DNA of 64,000 bases from JAAUUE01 sp943370025 (lineage in GTDB: Bacteria; Cyanobacteriota; Cyanobacteriia; Cyanobacteriales; JAAUUE01): assembly GCA_943370025.1 (NCBI GenBank), contig CALRPI020000023.1, positions 6,629 to 70,628 of the forward strand, given 5' to 3'. A program made the translations under genes and the position numbers. Every line of letters starts with the position of its first letter. Within the stretch, counting starts at the first letter, position 1. A model generated the notes under the pieces. It did not search any database and had not been told where the DNA came from. It worked only from the letters and a program-made list of their open reading frames with translations. Shown here piece by piece: positions 8,181 to 16,415 of the stretch.

Positions 8181-8823
8181 ATGACTAGAAGCTTACTAGT
8201 GATAAATTATCCGACGATCGATCAGGAAAGCTTCCATTGGATACAGCACCTGTGATAACGGCACGATCAGCTTTATTACAAAACTGTTGCTCCCCATTTC
8301 ACGATTGTTTTTCCGGTGTTTGATTTGCCAGAAACAGCATTTATCCAACACATCCAGCAGGTAGTGTCAGAAATTCCTGCCTTTGATTTTGTGTTGCGGT
8401 GTGCGGTGTTGGGTGATGATGCTTTTAGTGACTATATCTACGTTTTTCTCTTCCCTGATGAAGGGTATAGCAGGATCGTCAAGTTGCACGATCGCCTATA
8501 CACGGGTATTATCACCCCGGAATTACGCCTCGATATTCCCTTTGTGCCCCACATTGGAATTGCCAACTCTCGGAATGCCCAAGAATGCAAGGATTTAGTT
8601 GATGCTCTTAATGCTACCCCCTTTGAGATCAGGGGCAGGGTTGAGAAACTGGATATTACAGCAGTTTGAGAGTGGGTGGCTACAGCCACCCACTCTCAAA
8701 CCCAACATTGATAAGACTTTCAATATTTGTGGTGTGTTTCATTTGAACGCGAAGTGCTGTATTTGGTATGAAGGCGATCGCATAGGGTCGATCGAGCGGG
8801 TTGGGCTAGAGCAGGATATTTAG
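8181..8823 (+). pseudogene. 2'-5' RNA ligase (2H phosphoesterase) gene broken by two stops and a mini-transposon
   Basis: Reading from the ATG at 8181 gives MTRSLLVINYPTIDQESF up to HL, then two adjacent in-frame stops (TGA TAA, 8253-8258), then RHDQLYYKTVAPHFTIVFP in the same frame. The first 2H motif is HFT and the second is HIG in FVPHIGIA. At 8657-8761 a 105-base element interrupts the codon order. Removing it and one TA copy rejoins the frame as LDI-I-WYEGDRIGSIERVGL and ends at the TAG at 8821-8823. An intact ancestor therefore encoded roughly 178 residues of the LigT/2H family. The GTG at 8316 could start only a piece that lacks the first catalytic motif. Confidence 0.85.
8657..8761. 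mobile_element. 105-bp MITE, family B copy 1, inserted in the 2H phosphoesterase gene
   Basis: TA-CAGCAGTTTGAG at the left and CGAAGTGCTG-TA at the right give imperfect terminal inverted repeats with a duplicated TA, the hallmark of IS630/Tc1-type movement. A hairpin gagagtgggtgg/ccacccactctc lies near one end. Copies of exactly 105 bases occur at 19046, 20204 and 22255, and one of 109 bases at 50429. Confidence 0.88.
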
Positions 8824-8867
8824 AAGATGTGAATTCGACGAAAATCCCTAAAACCTTATAGTTTCGT

Positions 8868-9031
8868 TCTCATGTTGTGCAGGGTTTCCTAAGGCTGGTT
8901 GAGCGAAGTCGAATTTATGCTGAGCGAAGCCGAAGTAACGAGCCCCCTAGAGCCGGACTTCGACTTCGCTCAGTCCTCATCTTGTGCAATTTGAATTCGA
9001 TCAGGCTTTTAAAAAACATCAAACTCAAGTT
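8868..9031. repeat. Repeat family H, copy 1 (about 160 bp)
   Basis: The segment from about gttgtgcagggtttcc to gatcaggcttttaaaaaacatc matches, inverted and at high identity, 39478-39636. It holds several gagcgaagtcgaa / ttcgacttcgctc hairpins. It is non-coding and fills most of the gap before ispG. Confidence 0.75.
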
Positions 9032-9046
9032 TAGAAAAATGAATAT

Positions 9047-10267
9047 TTAGCTAGGCTCTACCCACTTGCCATCGGCTTTGATCAGGTTAATCAACTCTAA
9101 TACCCCCTGATCTTCTGGGACTTTTTTGATTTCTTCCCGTCCCCGGTAGAGGGAAATATAACCTGCTTGCTTGCCCACATAGCCGTAGTCGGCATCCGCC
9201 ATTTCTCCCAAGCCATTGACGATGCAACCCATGACGGCAATATCTAAACCCGTTAGGTGTGCGGTGGCTTCTCGGACTTTGTGGAGAACTTCTTCAAGAT
9301 TAAATAGGGTGCGTCCACAGGAAGGACAAGCTATGTACTCCACCATGGTTTTTCGCAAGCCGAGGGATTGGAGAATGCTGTAGCAAACGGGGATTTCTTT
9401 TTCTGGAGCCTCGGTGAGGGAAACCCGGATTGTGTCGCCAATGCCATCAGCCAAGAGGGTGGCGATGCCAGCGGTGGATTTAATTCTGCCGTATTCTCCG
9501 TCTCCGGCTTCGGTCACGCCCAAGTGCAGCGGGTAATCCATGCCTAGTTCATCCATGCGTTTTGCCATGAGGCGGTAGGCAGCGATCATCACGGTCACCC
9601 GTGAGGCTTTCAGGGAAATGACGATATTTCTAAAATCGAGGGATTCGCAAATGCCAATAAATTCTAGGGCTGATTGCACCATGCCTTCTGGGGTGTCGCC
9701 GTAGGTGAAGAGCATTCTTTCGCCGATCGAGCCATGATTCACCCCAATCCGCATCGCCTTACCTTGATCTCGCAGGGAAATTACTAGGGGAGAAAGAGTT
9801 TCTCGGATTTTTTCGCCAATTTCATCGAACTCGGCTGGGGTATATTCGGTACGATCGCTCTTGGGTTTCTCAAATACATACAGCCCCGGATTGATCCGCA
9901 CCTTTTCGATATGTTTAGCCACTTCTAGGGCAATCTTCACGCCGTTGTGATGCACATCGGCAACGAGGGGTACATCTTGGTAGGTGGCAATTAATTTTTG
10001 TTTAATCTCAGCCAAGGCTTTGGCATGAGCCATGCTGGGGACGGTGACGCGGACAATTTCGCAACCAATTTCGTGCAAGCGGCGAATCCCCGCCACGGAG
10101 CCATCGATATCCAAAGTATCTTCGTTGATCATGGACTGAACAACTACGGGATGATTACTGCCGATCGAGATATTTCCCACCTGCACAGTCCGGGTTTTGC
10201 GGCGATGAATGGCAGTATCAAAGGTAGGGGCACTGGGGTTAGCGATCGGGGCGATGAGGGTTTGCAT
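9047..10267 (-). CDS. ispG: 4-hydroxy-3-methylbut-2-enyl diphosphate synthase
   Basis: 406 residues from the ATG at 10267; a TTG nine bases upstream is a weaker alternative. It is the penultimate enzyme of the MEP isoprenoid pathway, reducing methylerythritol cyclodiphosphate to HMBPP with a [4Fe-4S] cluster and ferredoxin. Visible marks are the N-terminal TIM-barrel start VQVGNISIGSNHPVVVQSM and the C-terminal cluster ligands in ACPSCGRTLFN and VMGCIVNGLGEM. It supplies carotenoid, phytol and quinone tails. It stands alone. Confidence 0.96.
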   Translation of the reverse strand: MQTLIAPIANPSAPTFDTAIHRRKTRTVQVGNISIGSNHPVVVQSMINEDTLDIDGSVAGIRRLHEIGCEIVRVTVPSMAHAKALAEIKQKLIATYQDVPLVADVHHNGVKIALEVAKHIEKVRINPGLYVFEKPKSDRTEYTPAEFDEIGEKIRETLSPLVISLRDQGKAMRIGVNHGSIGERMLFTYGDTPEGMVQSALEFIGICESLDFRNIVISLKASRVTVMIAAYRLMAKRMDELGMDYPLHLGVTEAGDGEYGRIKSTAGIATLLADGIGDTIRVSLTEAPEKEIPVCYSILQSLGLRKTMVEYIACPSCGRTLFNLEEVLHKVREATAHLTGLDIAVMGCIVNGLGEMADADYGYVGKQAGYISLYRGREEIKKVPEDQGVLELINLIKADGKWVEPS

Positions 10268-10301
10268 AAAAATCAAAAATATTAGAGATAAAAACTTAAA
10301 A

Positions 10302-10502
10302 CTAGCCAGAAATTAATGCTCTACTTCTCAGATTGCCACAGAAGGGGTCAACAGTAAACAGAGCAAGTTCGGGATGAATCATAACCCCTTGTCGGATATT
10401 ACAATCTTCATTAAGAATCACTGCTTGGCAAAATCAATTAGCGATGCTTATTGGTATCAATTCAGAATGTTCTTGGAATATTTTGGAAAAGTGTTTGGTT
10501 AG
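10302..10502 (-). pseudogene. Possible short gene remnant
   Basis: The minus strand reads as a protein-like sequence (VILNEDCNIRQGVMIHPELA, then LFTVDPFCGNLRSRALISG) ending at a stop at 10302, with one in-frame TGA upstream. I do not recognise the family; it may be the tail of a lost gene or chance. The same gap holds the promoter of the cold-shock-domain gene, with a small dyad aatgtcaatgacatt near 10511. Confidence 0.2.
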
Positions 10503-10559
10503 ATTACCATTAATGTCAATGACATTTTGCTGTTCTCTTAATCTCAAATTACGGAAACT

Positions 10560-11372
10560 ATGAAATCAGGATTTTGTGAAGGACGATTGACAAAATGGAA
10601 TGATGAGAGAGGTTTTGGTTTTATTCAACCTATTGATGGCAGCAAAGAGGTTTTCTTGCATATTAGCGCCCTCGATCGAGGAATTCGCCGTCCTCAAGTT
10701 GGCGATATGATTTGGTACGATCGAGTAACTGAAGCCAATGGCAAGATTCGGGCGGCTAAAGCTTCAATTCAAGGCTTGGAAACCGTCCCGTCTATCCCAA
10801 AAGATAAACCAGCAAAACAAAGCCAACCGTATAAAGCTAGTAGTGTTACTAAATCTACCTCTCTTCAGCGGCAACGCAGGCGAGGCAAGTGGAACAGTCC
10901 GCTAAATCCTCTCAGAGACGTGAATCCAGCTATTGTGATGGTGTTTCTAATGGCTGTGGGATTAATTGGCTCACTAATTAAAGGGAATTTCTCCTTGCCA
11001 TTTTTCACGAAAAAATATGCTGCCCCAGTTAGCACCGCCAGCGCTCCTGCACCAGTTGCCCCAGCCGCCCCAATTAGTCCAACTGCAAGTTCTCCGGCAC
11101 CGATCGCACCTCCCATAGAATCGGCGAGTTCTCCTGCCTCCATTGCTACTCCAATTTATCCAACTGAAACCACCTCCGTGCCAGTTGCCTCCGCCGCAGG
11201 GTCAGGATGTGTTGTCAAAGGGAATATTTCGGTTAATTCAGGCAAAAAGCTATACCATGTGCCGGGGATGGAAGATTATGACATCACAGATATTAGGGAA
11301 TCTAAGGGAGAGCGATGGTTTTGTAGTGAGGCAGAGGCGATCGCTAATGGTTGGGTTAGAGCGCCAAAATAG
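10560..11372 (+). CDS. Membrane-anchored cold-shock-domain protein with C-terminal sunset-like domain
   Basis: 270 residues. Residues about 4-72 form a cold-shock domain with RNP1 (ERGFGFIQP) and RNP2 (VFLHISAL), so it should bind single-stranded RNA or DNA. A basic linker and one transmembrane helix (about residues 121-142) follow, then a Ser/Ala/Pro-rich spacer of about 70 residues. The C-terminal domain begins CVVKGNIS and contains YHVPGMEDYD and ERWFCSEAEAIANGW, the small fold annotated as the sunset domain; its two cysteines could form a disulfide. Topology suggests nucleic-acid binding inside and a small extracytoplasmic domain outside. The ATG directly follows ggaaact. The gene abuts the convergent R3H gene with no spacer. 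Confidence 0.78.
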   Translation: MKSGFCEGRLTKWNDERGFGFIQPIDGSKEVFLHISALDRGIRRPQVGDMIWYDRVTEANGKIRAAKASIQGLETVPSIPKDKPAKQSQPYKASSVTKSTSLQRQRRRGKWNSPLNPLRDVNPAIVMVFLMAVGLIGSLIKGNFSLPFFTKKYAAPVSTASAPAPVAPAAPISPTASSPAPIAPPIESASSPASIATPIYPTETTSVPVASAAGSGCVVKGNISVNSGKKLYHVPGMEDYDITDIRESKGERWFCSEAEAIANGWVRAPK

Positions 11373-13271
11373 TTATGCGGGATAAATCCGGAGGCGGCGG
11401 TTGGGTTCGTCGCCAAAACTGCTGGATTTGAGACGGTAATGCTCCACTAGTTCGTGCTGCATTTTCCTTACCTTCGCCGATCGCGGTAATAGTTCCACTG
11501 GTTGCCCCTTGGGAAGAACAATCTGCTCCACCGCAAGGCGTGCCTCTTCCAGAGCTTCGATCTCATCCTGCGCTCCACTGGAGGTAAATAACCGTACATC
11601 AGTGGTTTCCGGCATGGCGGGGTCATCCATATCTAGTAGGCGACGCAGGGCTTTGGTGATCTGGGGAATTGTCCCGGCTTTCAGGGTGTGGATGGGAATA
11701 TGTCTGGCTCTAGCGATCGGGCGGAGTTTGGATTGATGCTTCAGGTTCGATCGCAGCGCCAAGATCACATCGGCATTTTCCATATCCTTAGTTAAAATCA
11801 CTGGTAAATTCAACACCTGAATCACCTGCTCTAGCTGCTGGCGGCTGACTCCGTAGGGGTAGACATGGAGGGGCAGGTCTTCCCCGTTGGCAGCAAATCC
11901 TAGATGAATTAAGTTGTCTTCCTGCCAAGATTGGTCGAGAAGTTGGGAAAAATCATTGTCTCTAGGACGAGAAAAATCAGCCCTTGCCTCGTTTCTGCCT
12001 TCATTTCTCCCTTCGGTCACTGGAGTCATTTGCCCCGTAGTCCGCCAACCACTAGGTTTGAGGGGATAGATTTCTGCTGGGGGGCTGAGGGAACCGCCCC
12101 GGTTGAGGGGGGCAAAACCTTGATCCAAATCTCGGCTAAATTTCCTCTCATTTTGCTCCCAAGATCGATCGCTACCCCGCTCCATACCGAGGGGAACCTT
12201 GGGTGGCACTGGGCGATCAACAAATTCCCTACTGACCACCACATTTCCCGCAGCATCCACACTGCGGACTTCTGGGTTGGGTTCCCGCGATCGCAATAGT
12301 TGATCCATGCTATCCGCCACATTTTCATGGATGATCCAGCGCTGCCGCTCTAGCATTTCGATGGCGATCGCAAAAGTTGGTGGGGCTTTGCGTTCAAGGA
12401 CGGTTTTCTGGGAACCCCGCCGCCGTGCCTCATCATCTCCTAGGGTGACAGCTTGGATACCTCCCACGAGATCCGAGAGGGTGGGATTTTTCATTAGGTT
12501 TTCTAAACGATTACCGTGGGCGGTGCCGACTAGTTGCACCCCCCGTTCGGCGATCGTCCGAGCCGCCAGCGCCTCCAGCTCAGTGCCGATTTCATCAATG
12601 ACGATCACCTCTGGCATATGGTTTTCCACTGCTTCGATCATCACTTGGTGTTGCAACTCTGGACGAGCCACCTGCATCCGTCGCGCCCGCCCGATCGCTG
12701 GGTGGGGAATATCCCCATCTCCGGCAATTTCGTTGGAAGTATCAATAATCACGACCCGTTTCCCCAGATCGTCTGCCAGAACTCTGGCAATTTCTCGCAG
12801 GGCGGTGGTTTTGCCCACACCGGGACGACCCAACATCAGGATTGATTGCCCCGTTTCCACCAGATCATTAATAAGGGTAATTGTCCCAAACACAGCCCGA
12901 CCCACCCGACAAGTTAAACCAATAATGTCTCCAGTCCGGTTGCGGATCGCACTAATTCTATGCAAGGTGCGTTCAATCCCGGCTCGATTATCTCCGCTAA
13001 AAGTTCCTACTCGTTGCAAACAATAGCTCAATTGCTCCAAAGATATGGGAATATCGGATAAATACTCAGCCCCTTGAGGGAAGCGGACTTCCGGTAGCCT
13101 GCCCAAATCCATGACTACTTCAACTAAGCTATCTCGCTGGGGATGGTTGGTAATGGCGGTACATAGCTCTGGGGGCAAGATTTCCAGTAGTTTCTGCAAG
13201 TCTTCAGTCATCACCTGCTGAGGAGAGTCAAGGGAATCAGATGCGTTAACCAAATCAGTAGTTTCTACCAT
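11373..13271 (-). CDS. R3H-domain AAA ATPase, Ycf45 family
   Basis: 632 residues. The N-terminal half is a stage-III-sporulation-AA-like ATPase with Walker A GRPGVGKTT (near residue 147) and Walker B VIVIDEIGTE; the C-terminal end has an R3H-type single-stranded nucleic-acid-binding segment before the tail (HELVEHYRLKSSSFGDEPNR). The middle (about 340-440) is low complexity and charged. This is the cyanobacterial/plastid Ycf45 family; its job is not established. The start at ATG 13271 is preceded by the menC promoter region on the other strand. Its 3' end touches the convergent gene's stop codon. Confidence 0.85.
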   Translation of the reverse strand: MVETTDLVNASDSLDSPQQVMTEDLQKLLEILPPELCTAITNHPQRDSLVEVVMDLGRLPEVRFPQGAEYLSDIPISLEQLSYCLQRVGTFSGDNRAGIERTLHRISAIRNRTGDIIGLTCRVGRAVFGTITLINDLVETGQSILMLGRPGVGKTTALREIARVLADDLGKRVVIIDTSNEIAGDGDIPHPAIGRARRMQVARPELQHQVMIEAVENHMPEVIVIDEIGTELEALAARTIAERGVQLVGTAHGNRLENLMKNPTLSDLVGGIQAVTLGDDEARRRGSQKTVLERKAPPTFAIAIEMLERQRWIIHENVADSMDQLLRSREPNPEVRSVDAAGNVVVSREFVDRPVPPKVPLGMERGSDRSWEQNERKFSRDLDQGFAPLNRGGSLSPPAEIYPLKPSGWRTTGQMTPVTEGRNEGRNEARADFSRPRDNDFSQLLDQSWQEDNLIHLGFAANGEDLPLHVYPYGVSRQQLEQVIQVLNLPVILTKDMENADVILALRSNLKHQSKLRPIARARHIPIHTLKAGTIPQITKALRRLLDMDDPAMPETTDVRLFTSSGAQDEIEALEEARLAVEQIVLPKGQPVELLPRSAKVRKMQHELVEHYRLKSSSFGDEPNRRLRIYPA

Positions 13272-13432
13272 GAAAAGTTTAGTAAGTGGATAAGCTCCCC
13301 TATATGCTAAAGCCTTTAGGTCTAAATGGGTACACTTAAACTAGAAAATTCTCCCACTCCCCAGTACTGACAGGGCTATGATCCCCGCCATTTTCTTTAA
13401 CTAGTATTTAACTTTTGCCTGATGGCATAGCG

Positions 13433-14632
13433 ATGGATTATTACTTTGAGTTTCGCCCCTACCAATTGCCGTTTAGTCAACCTTTAACCACAAATCATGG
13501 TAGCTGGAAGGTTCGCGAGGGGATAGTGATCCGTTTGACCAGTGCCCGAGGAAATACCAGCTATGGAGAAATTGCCCCCATTCCTTGGTTTGGCTCGGAA
13601 ACCATTTCGGAAGCTCTGGAATTTTGTCAACAATTACCTGCAAGAGTTAGCCATGAGGAGATTTCGGGGATTTGCGATCGCCTCCCCGCCACCCAATTTG
13701 GCTTCGGCTCTGCTTGGGAAAGTCTGCAATTGACTCTGGGGGATAACGACACTGGATCCCCCCCAACCCCCCTTAGAAAGGGGGGGGAAGAAATTATTAC
13801 ACCCCCCCTTTTTCTGGCGAAGCGGCGCGTTAGCGCGGGAGCAGGGGGGATCTCCCCAGATTTATCTACCTACAGCTATCTATTGCCCACAGGCATCGCT
13901 GCTCTCGAATCTTGGCAAACGCCTTGGCAGCAAGGTTATTGCACTTTTAAGTGGAAAATTGGGGTTGCTCCTATCCATCAAGAATTGGATCAACTCCAGC
14001 AATTAGCTAATCTCCTGCCCTCAGGAGCGAAGTTAAGACTAGATGCCAATGGGGGTTTGAATTTAGAATCAGCCAAACTGTGGTTGAAGGAGTGCGATCG
14101 AAATAACGTGATCAAAAATACCCCTCATCCCCTAACCCCCCTTCGACAAGCTCAGGACATCGCTTCTCCCCCTATGGGAGAAGGGAAACATGAATCTATT
14201 TCTTCTCCCCCCTTTTTAAGGGGGGCTGGGGGGGATCACCCCGCCAAGATCGAATTTCTGGAACAACCCTTGCCAGTTGATAGTTTCCAAGATTTATTAG
14301 CCCTAGAGGATAAATATGAAACATCGATCGCCATTGATGAATCTGTCGCCACCCTAGGGCAACTCAAAAACTGCTATGCTCAGGGCTGGCGGGGAGTTTT
14401 TGTAATTAAACCCAGTATTGCGGGCTATGGCGATCGCCTCCGGGAATTTTGCCAAAATCATCCTATTGATGCCGTCTTTTCCTCTAGTCTAGAAACAGCG
14501 ATCGGCAGAACTCATGCCCTGAAGTTGGCACAGGAATTAAATAATCCTCAAAGGGCATTGGGCTTTGGGGTCGATCGCTGGCTAGACATAGATCAAGAAA
14601 CTTTGATTCAACAACTATGGCAGGGGCATTAG
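13433..14632 (+). CDS. menC: o-Succinylbenzoate synthase with two repeat-derived inserts
   Basis: An enolase-superfamily enzyme that dehydrates SHCHC to o-succinylbenzoate in phylloquinone synthesis. I start at ATG 13433 (MDYYFEFRPYQLPF); an upstream TTG adds six residues. Catalytic marks are all present: the KWK lysine, RLDANGG, EFLEQPL, AIDESV and VIKPS. The protein is 399 residues, roughly 75 longer than usual, because two GC-rich palindromic repeats are translated in frame: about residues 107-142 (GSPPTPLRKGGEE ... FLAKRRVSAGAGG) and 229-269 (HPLTPLRQAQ ... SSPPFLRGAGG). Both fall between catalytic elements, so the enzyme may still work. It overlaps menE by 16 bases. Confidence 0.92.
   Translation: MDYYFEFRPYQLPFSQPLTTNHGSWKVREGIVIRLTSARGNTSYGEIAPIPWFGSETISEALEFCQQLPARVSHEEISGICDRLPATQFGFGSAWESLQLTLGDNDTGSPPTPLRKGGEEIITPPLFLAKRRVSAGAGGISPDLSTYSYLLPTGIAALESWQTPWQQGYCTFKWKIGVAPIHQELDQLQQLANLLPSGAKLRLDANGGLNLESAKLWLKECDRNNVIKNTPHPLTPLRQAQDIASPPMGEGKHESISSPPFLRGAGGDHPAKIEFLEQPLPVDSFQDLLALEDKYETSIAIDESVATLGQLKNCYAQGWRGVFVIKPSIAGYGDRLREFCQNHPIDAVFSSSLETAIGRTHALKLAQELNNPQRALGFGVDRWLDIDQETLIQQLWQGH
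13752..13857. repeat. Palindromic repeat family G inside menC, insert 1
   Basis: ggatccccccc...ccccttagaaaggggggg, then cccccctttttctgg, the hairpin gcggcgcgttagcgcg and caggggggatc. Nearly the same sequence appears inside menE (15985-16042), and related sequences lie at 48712-48925. Its length leaves the menC frame open. Confidence 0.85.
14119..14245. repeat. Palindromic repeat family G inside menC, insert 2
   Basis: cccctcatcccctaacccccctt ... cttctccccctatgggagaaggg ... ctcccccctttttaagggggg ... ggggggatcacccc. This is a composite of C-runs and G-runs matching the intergenic copies at 48712-48925. A ttcgacaagctcag tip is embedded. The frame stays open. Confidence 0.8.
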
Positions 14633-16266
14633 ACTATCTTCAAAAGCTATCCAACAACGACTGGCTAACCACAGACCAGCCCCATGATTTTTTATCTCTT
14701 GCCCAGAGTTACTATCAGGAACTAACTCCATTTGTCAACCAAAAACTTATTCCTAAAATTCTCATTGCTGATCCTGACCCGATTAGATTCTTAGCTAAGT
14801 TTCTCGCTGTCACTGCCGCTGAATTGCCAGTGTTTTTAGGTAATCATCAATGGGGCGATCGAGAATGGCAACAAGTAGAAGAATTAGTCCAGCCCAATAT
14901 TATTTGGCAAGAGGAATTGTTACTAGCTAATAAGTTGATTCCAAGGTTAATTCTAGATTTGATTCCAGACTCAATTCCAAACCAAATTCCAGAGGCACAA
15001 TCTGGTTGGATTATGATTCCCACAGGTGGTTCCTCTGGACAGGTGAAATTTGCGATCCATACTTGGCAAACTCTATCGGCATCTGTGGCAGGATTACAAA
15101 CCTATTTTCAAACTCCGGTAATTAATTCCTATTGTGTGCTGCCGGTTTATCATGTCAGTGGTTTGATGCAATTTATGCGATCGCTCCTCACCGGAGGTAA
15201 GTTGATTATCACCACCAGTAAGCATCTAGAAACCAATGAAAGTTTTGATATTAACCCTCAAAATTACTTTATCTCTCTTGTCCCTACTCAGTTACAAAAA
15301 CTATTAATTAATCCCCAAACTAGTGCTTGGCTTTCACAATTTCGAGCCGTATTTCTTGGTGGTGGTGCGGCGTGGTCAGGATTATTAAATCAAGCCAGAA
15401 ATCTGCAAATTCCCCTCGCCCTCACCTACGGCATGACCGAAACCGCTTCCCAACTTACCACCCTCAAACCCCACGATTTCTTAGCTGGAAACAATAGCTG
15501 TGGTCAGGTATTGCCCCATGCAAGAATAGGTTTCAAAGTACCTGTTAGTGGATCCCCCCCAACCCCTCTTCAAAAAAGGGGGGAAGGAATGGAAGTCCCC
15601 CTTGTTAAGAAGGATTTAGGGGGATCGATCGCTATTCAATCTAATTCTCTTGCCCTTGGTTATTATCCTCATCTCTGGGTAGCAAGTCATGAATTTGTGA
15701 ATAATGAATTTACGAATATATTAGAGACAGATGATTTGGGCTACCTTGATCCTAAAGGCTATTTGTACATAACTGGTCGCCAGAGTTTAATGATTATTAC
15801 TGGTGGAGAGAAAGTATTTCCGCCAGAAGTAGAGGCGGTAATTTTGGCAACTAAATTAGTTGAGGATGTTTGTGTTTTAGGATTGCCTGATCCCTATTGG
15901 GGAGAAATTGTGGCGGCTGTTTATGTGCCAGTTAGTCAAGAGATAAATCTTAAAGTGAATTCAGCAATATTTCAAGAGGCAATTTATTCTCCACCCTTTT
16001 TTCTAGCGCAGCGGCGCGTTAGCGCGGGGGTTGGGGGGGATCATCTACAGGAATATTCCAAATCAGAAATTACTATTGTTATGATCGAAGCAGCGATCGC
16101 CTCCCATCTCACCCAACATTTAGCAAAATATAAACACCCCAAACTTTGGTTCCCTAGAGCAAATTTACCCCGCAACCCCCAAGGCAAAATCAACTATTCA
16201 AACCTACGAGAAATTTTATCTAAATCTACTCAAGTTCCTGTAATTAAATCTGTTGATAACTGTTAA
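14617..16266 (+). CDS. menE: o-Succinylbenzoate-CoA ligase with repeat-derived inserts
   Basis: An ANL-family adenylate-forming enzyme that activates o-succinylbenzoate with ATP and CoA. Visible motifs are the P-loop PTGGSSGQVKFAIHTW, the A5 motif LTYGMTETAS, A7 TDDLGYLDPKGYLYITGR and the catalytic lysine in NPQGKINYSN. It starts at ATG 14617 inside the 3' end of menC, so the two are coupled. At 549 residues it is longer than typical. Two family G repeats are translated: about residues 311-337 (GSPPTPLQKRGEG) and 456-475 (SPPFFLAQRRVSAGVGG). The second matches the first menC insert in the same reading frame. Both avoid the known motifs. Confidence 0.92.
   Translation: MAGALDYLQKLSNNDWLTTDQPHDFLSLAQSYYQELTPFVNQKLIPKILIADPDPIRFLAKFLAVTAAELPVFLGNHQWGDREWQQVEELVQPNIIWQEELLLANKLIPRLILDLIPDSIPNQIPEAQSGWIMIPTGGSSGQVKFAIHTWQTLSASVAGLQTYFQTPVINSYCVLPVYHVSGLMQFMRSLLTGGKLIITTSKHLETNESFDINPQNYFISLVPTQLQKLLINPQTSAWLSQFRAVFLGGGAAWSGLLNQARNLQIPLALTYGMTETASQLTTLKPHDFLAGNNSCGQVLPHARIGFKVPVSGSPPTPLQKRGEGMEVPLVKKDLGGSIAIQSNSLALGYYPHLWVASHEFVNNEFTNILETDDLGYLDPKGYLYITGRQSLMIITGGEKVFPPEVEAVILATKLVEDVCVLGLPDPYWGEIVAAVYVPVSQEINLKVNSAIFQEAIYSPPFFLAQRRVSAGVGGDHLQEYSKSEITIVMIEAAIASHLTQHLAKYKHPKLWFPRANLPRNPQGKINYSNLREILSKSTQVPVIKSVDNC
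15550..15627. repeat. Palindromic repeat family G inside menE, insert 1
   Basis: ggatccccccaacccctc, ttcaaaaaagggggga and gtcccccttgttaagaagg then tttagggggatcgatc. It is a diverged member of the same C-run/G-run repeat, translated in frame between the A5 and A7 motifs. Confidence 0.8.
15985..16042. repeat. Palindromic repeat family G inside menE, insert 2
   Basis: ctccacccttttttctagc, then gcagcggcgcgttagcgcgg, then gttggggggatcat. The central hairpin and flanks match the menC insert at 13752-13857, and both are read in the same frame. Confidence 0.85.
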
Positions 16267-16289
16267 CTGATACTTTGACAAGTCTTACT

Positions 16290-16353
16290 ATAAATCCCTA
16301 CACAGCAAGGTATTCAAAATCTTATTTGTATCAACTATTTAGCAAAATGGTAT
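16290..16353. repeat. Mini-element family F, partial copy
   Basis: taaatccctacacagcaaggtattcaaaatc through tatttagcaaaatggta matches the right half of the elements at 25535-25634 and 44910-45009. The hairpin half is missing. The sequence after it, gtgagcctgtcgaactgctcagcac, is another small hairpin. Confidence 0.65.
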
Positions 16354-16415
16354 TACAGTGAGCCTGTCGAACTGCTCAGCACAAGTAACTGATAATTGAT
16401 AACTATTAACTGACT

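Noticed and set aside
8599..8823. Plus-strand frame of 74 residues ending WYEGDRIGSIERV
   Set aside because: Its first half is out-of-frame phosphoesterase and MITE sequence; only its tail is real and belongs to the broken gene.
12307..13026. Plus-strand frame of 239 residues, Ser/Arg-rich
   Set aside because: Opposite strand of the R3H ATPase core; composition is typical of a shadow.
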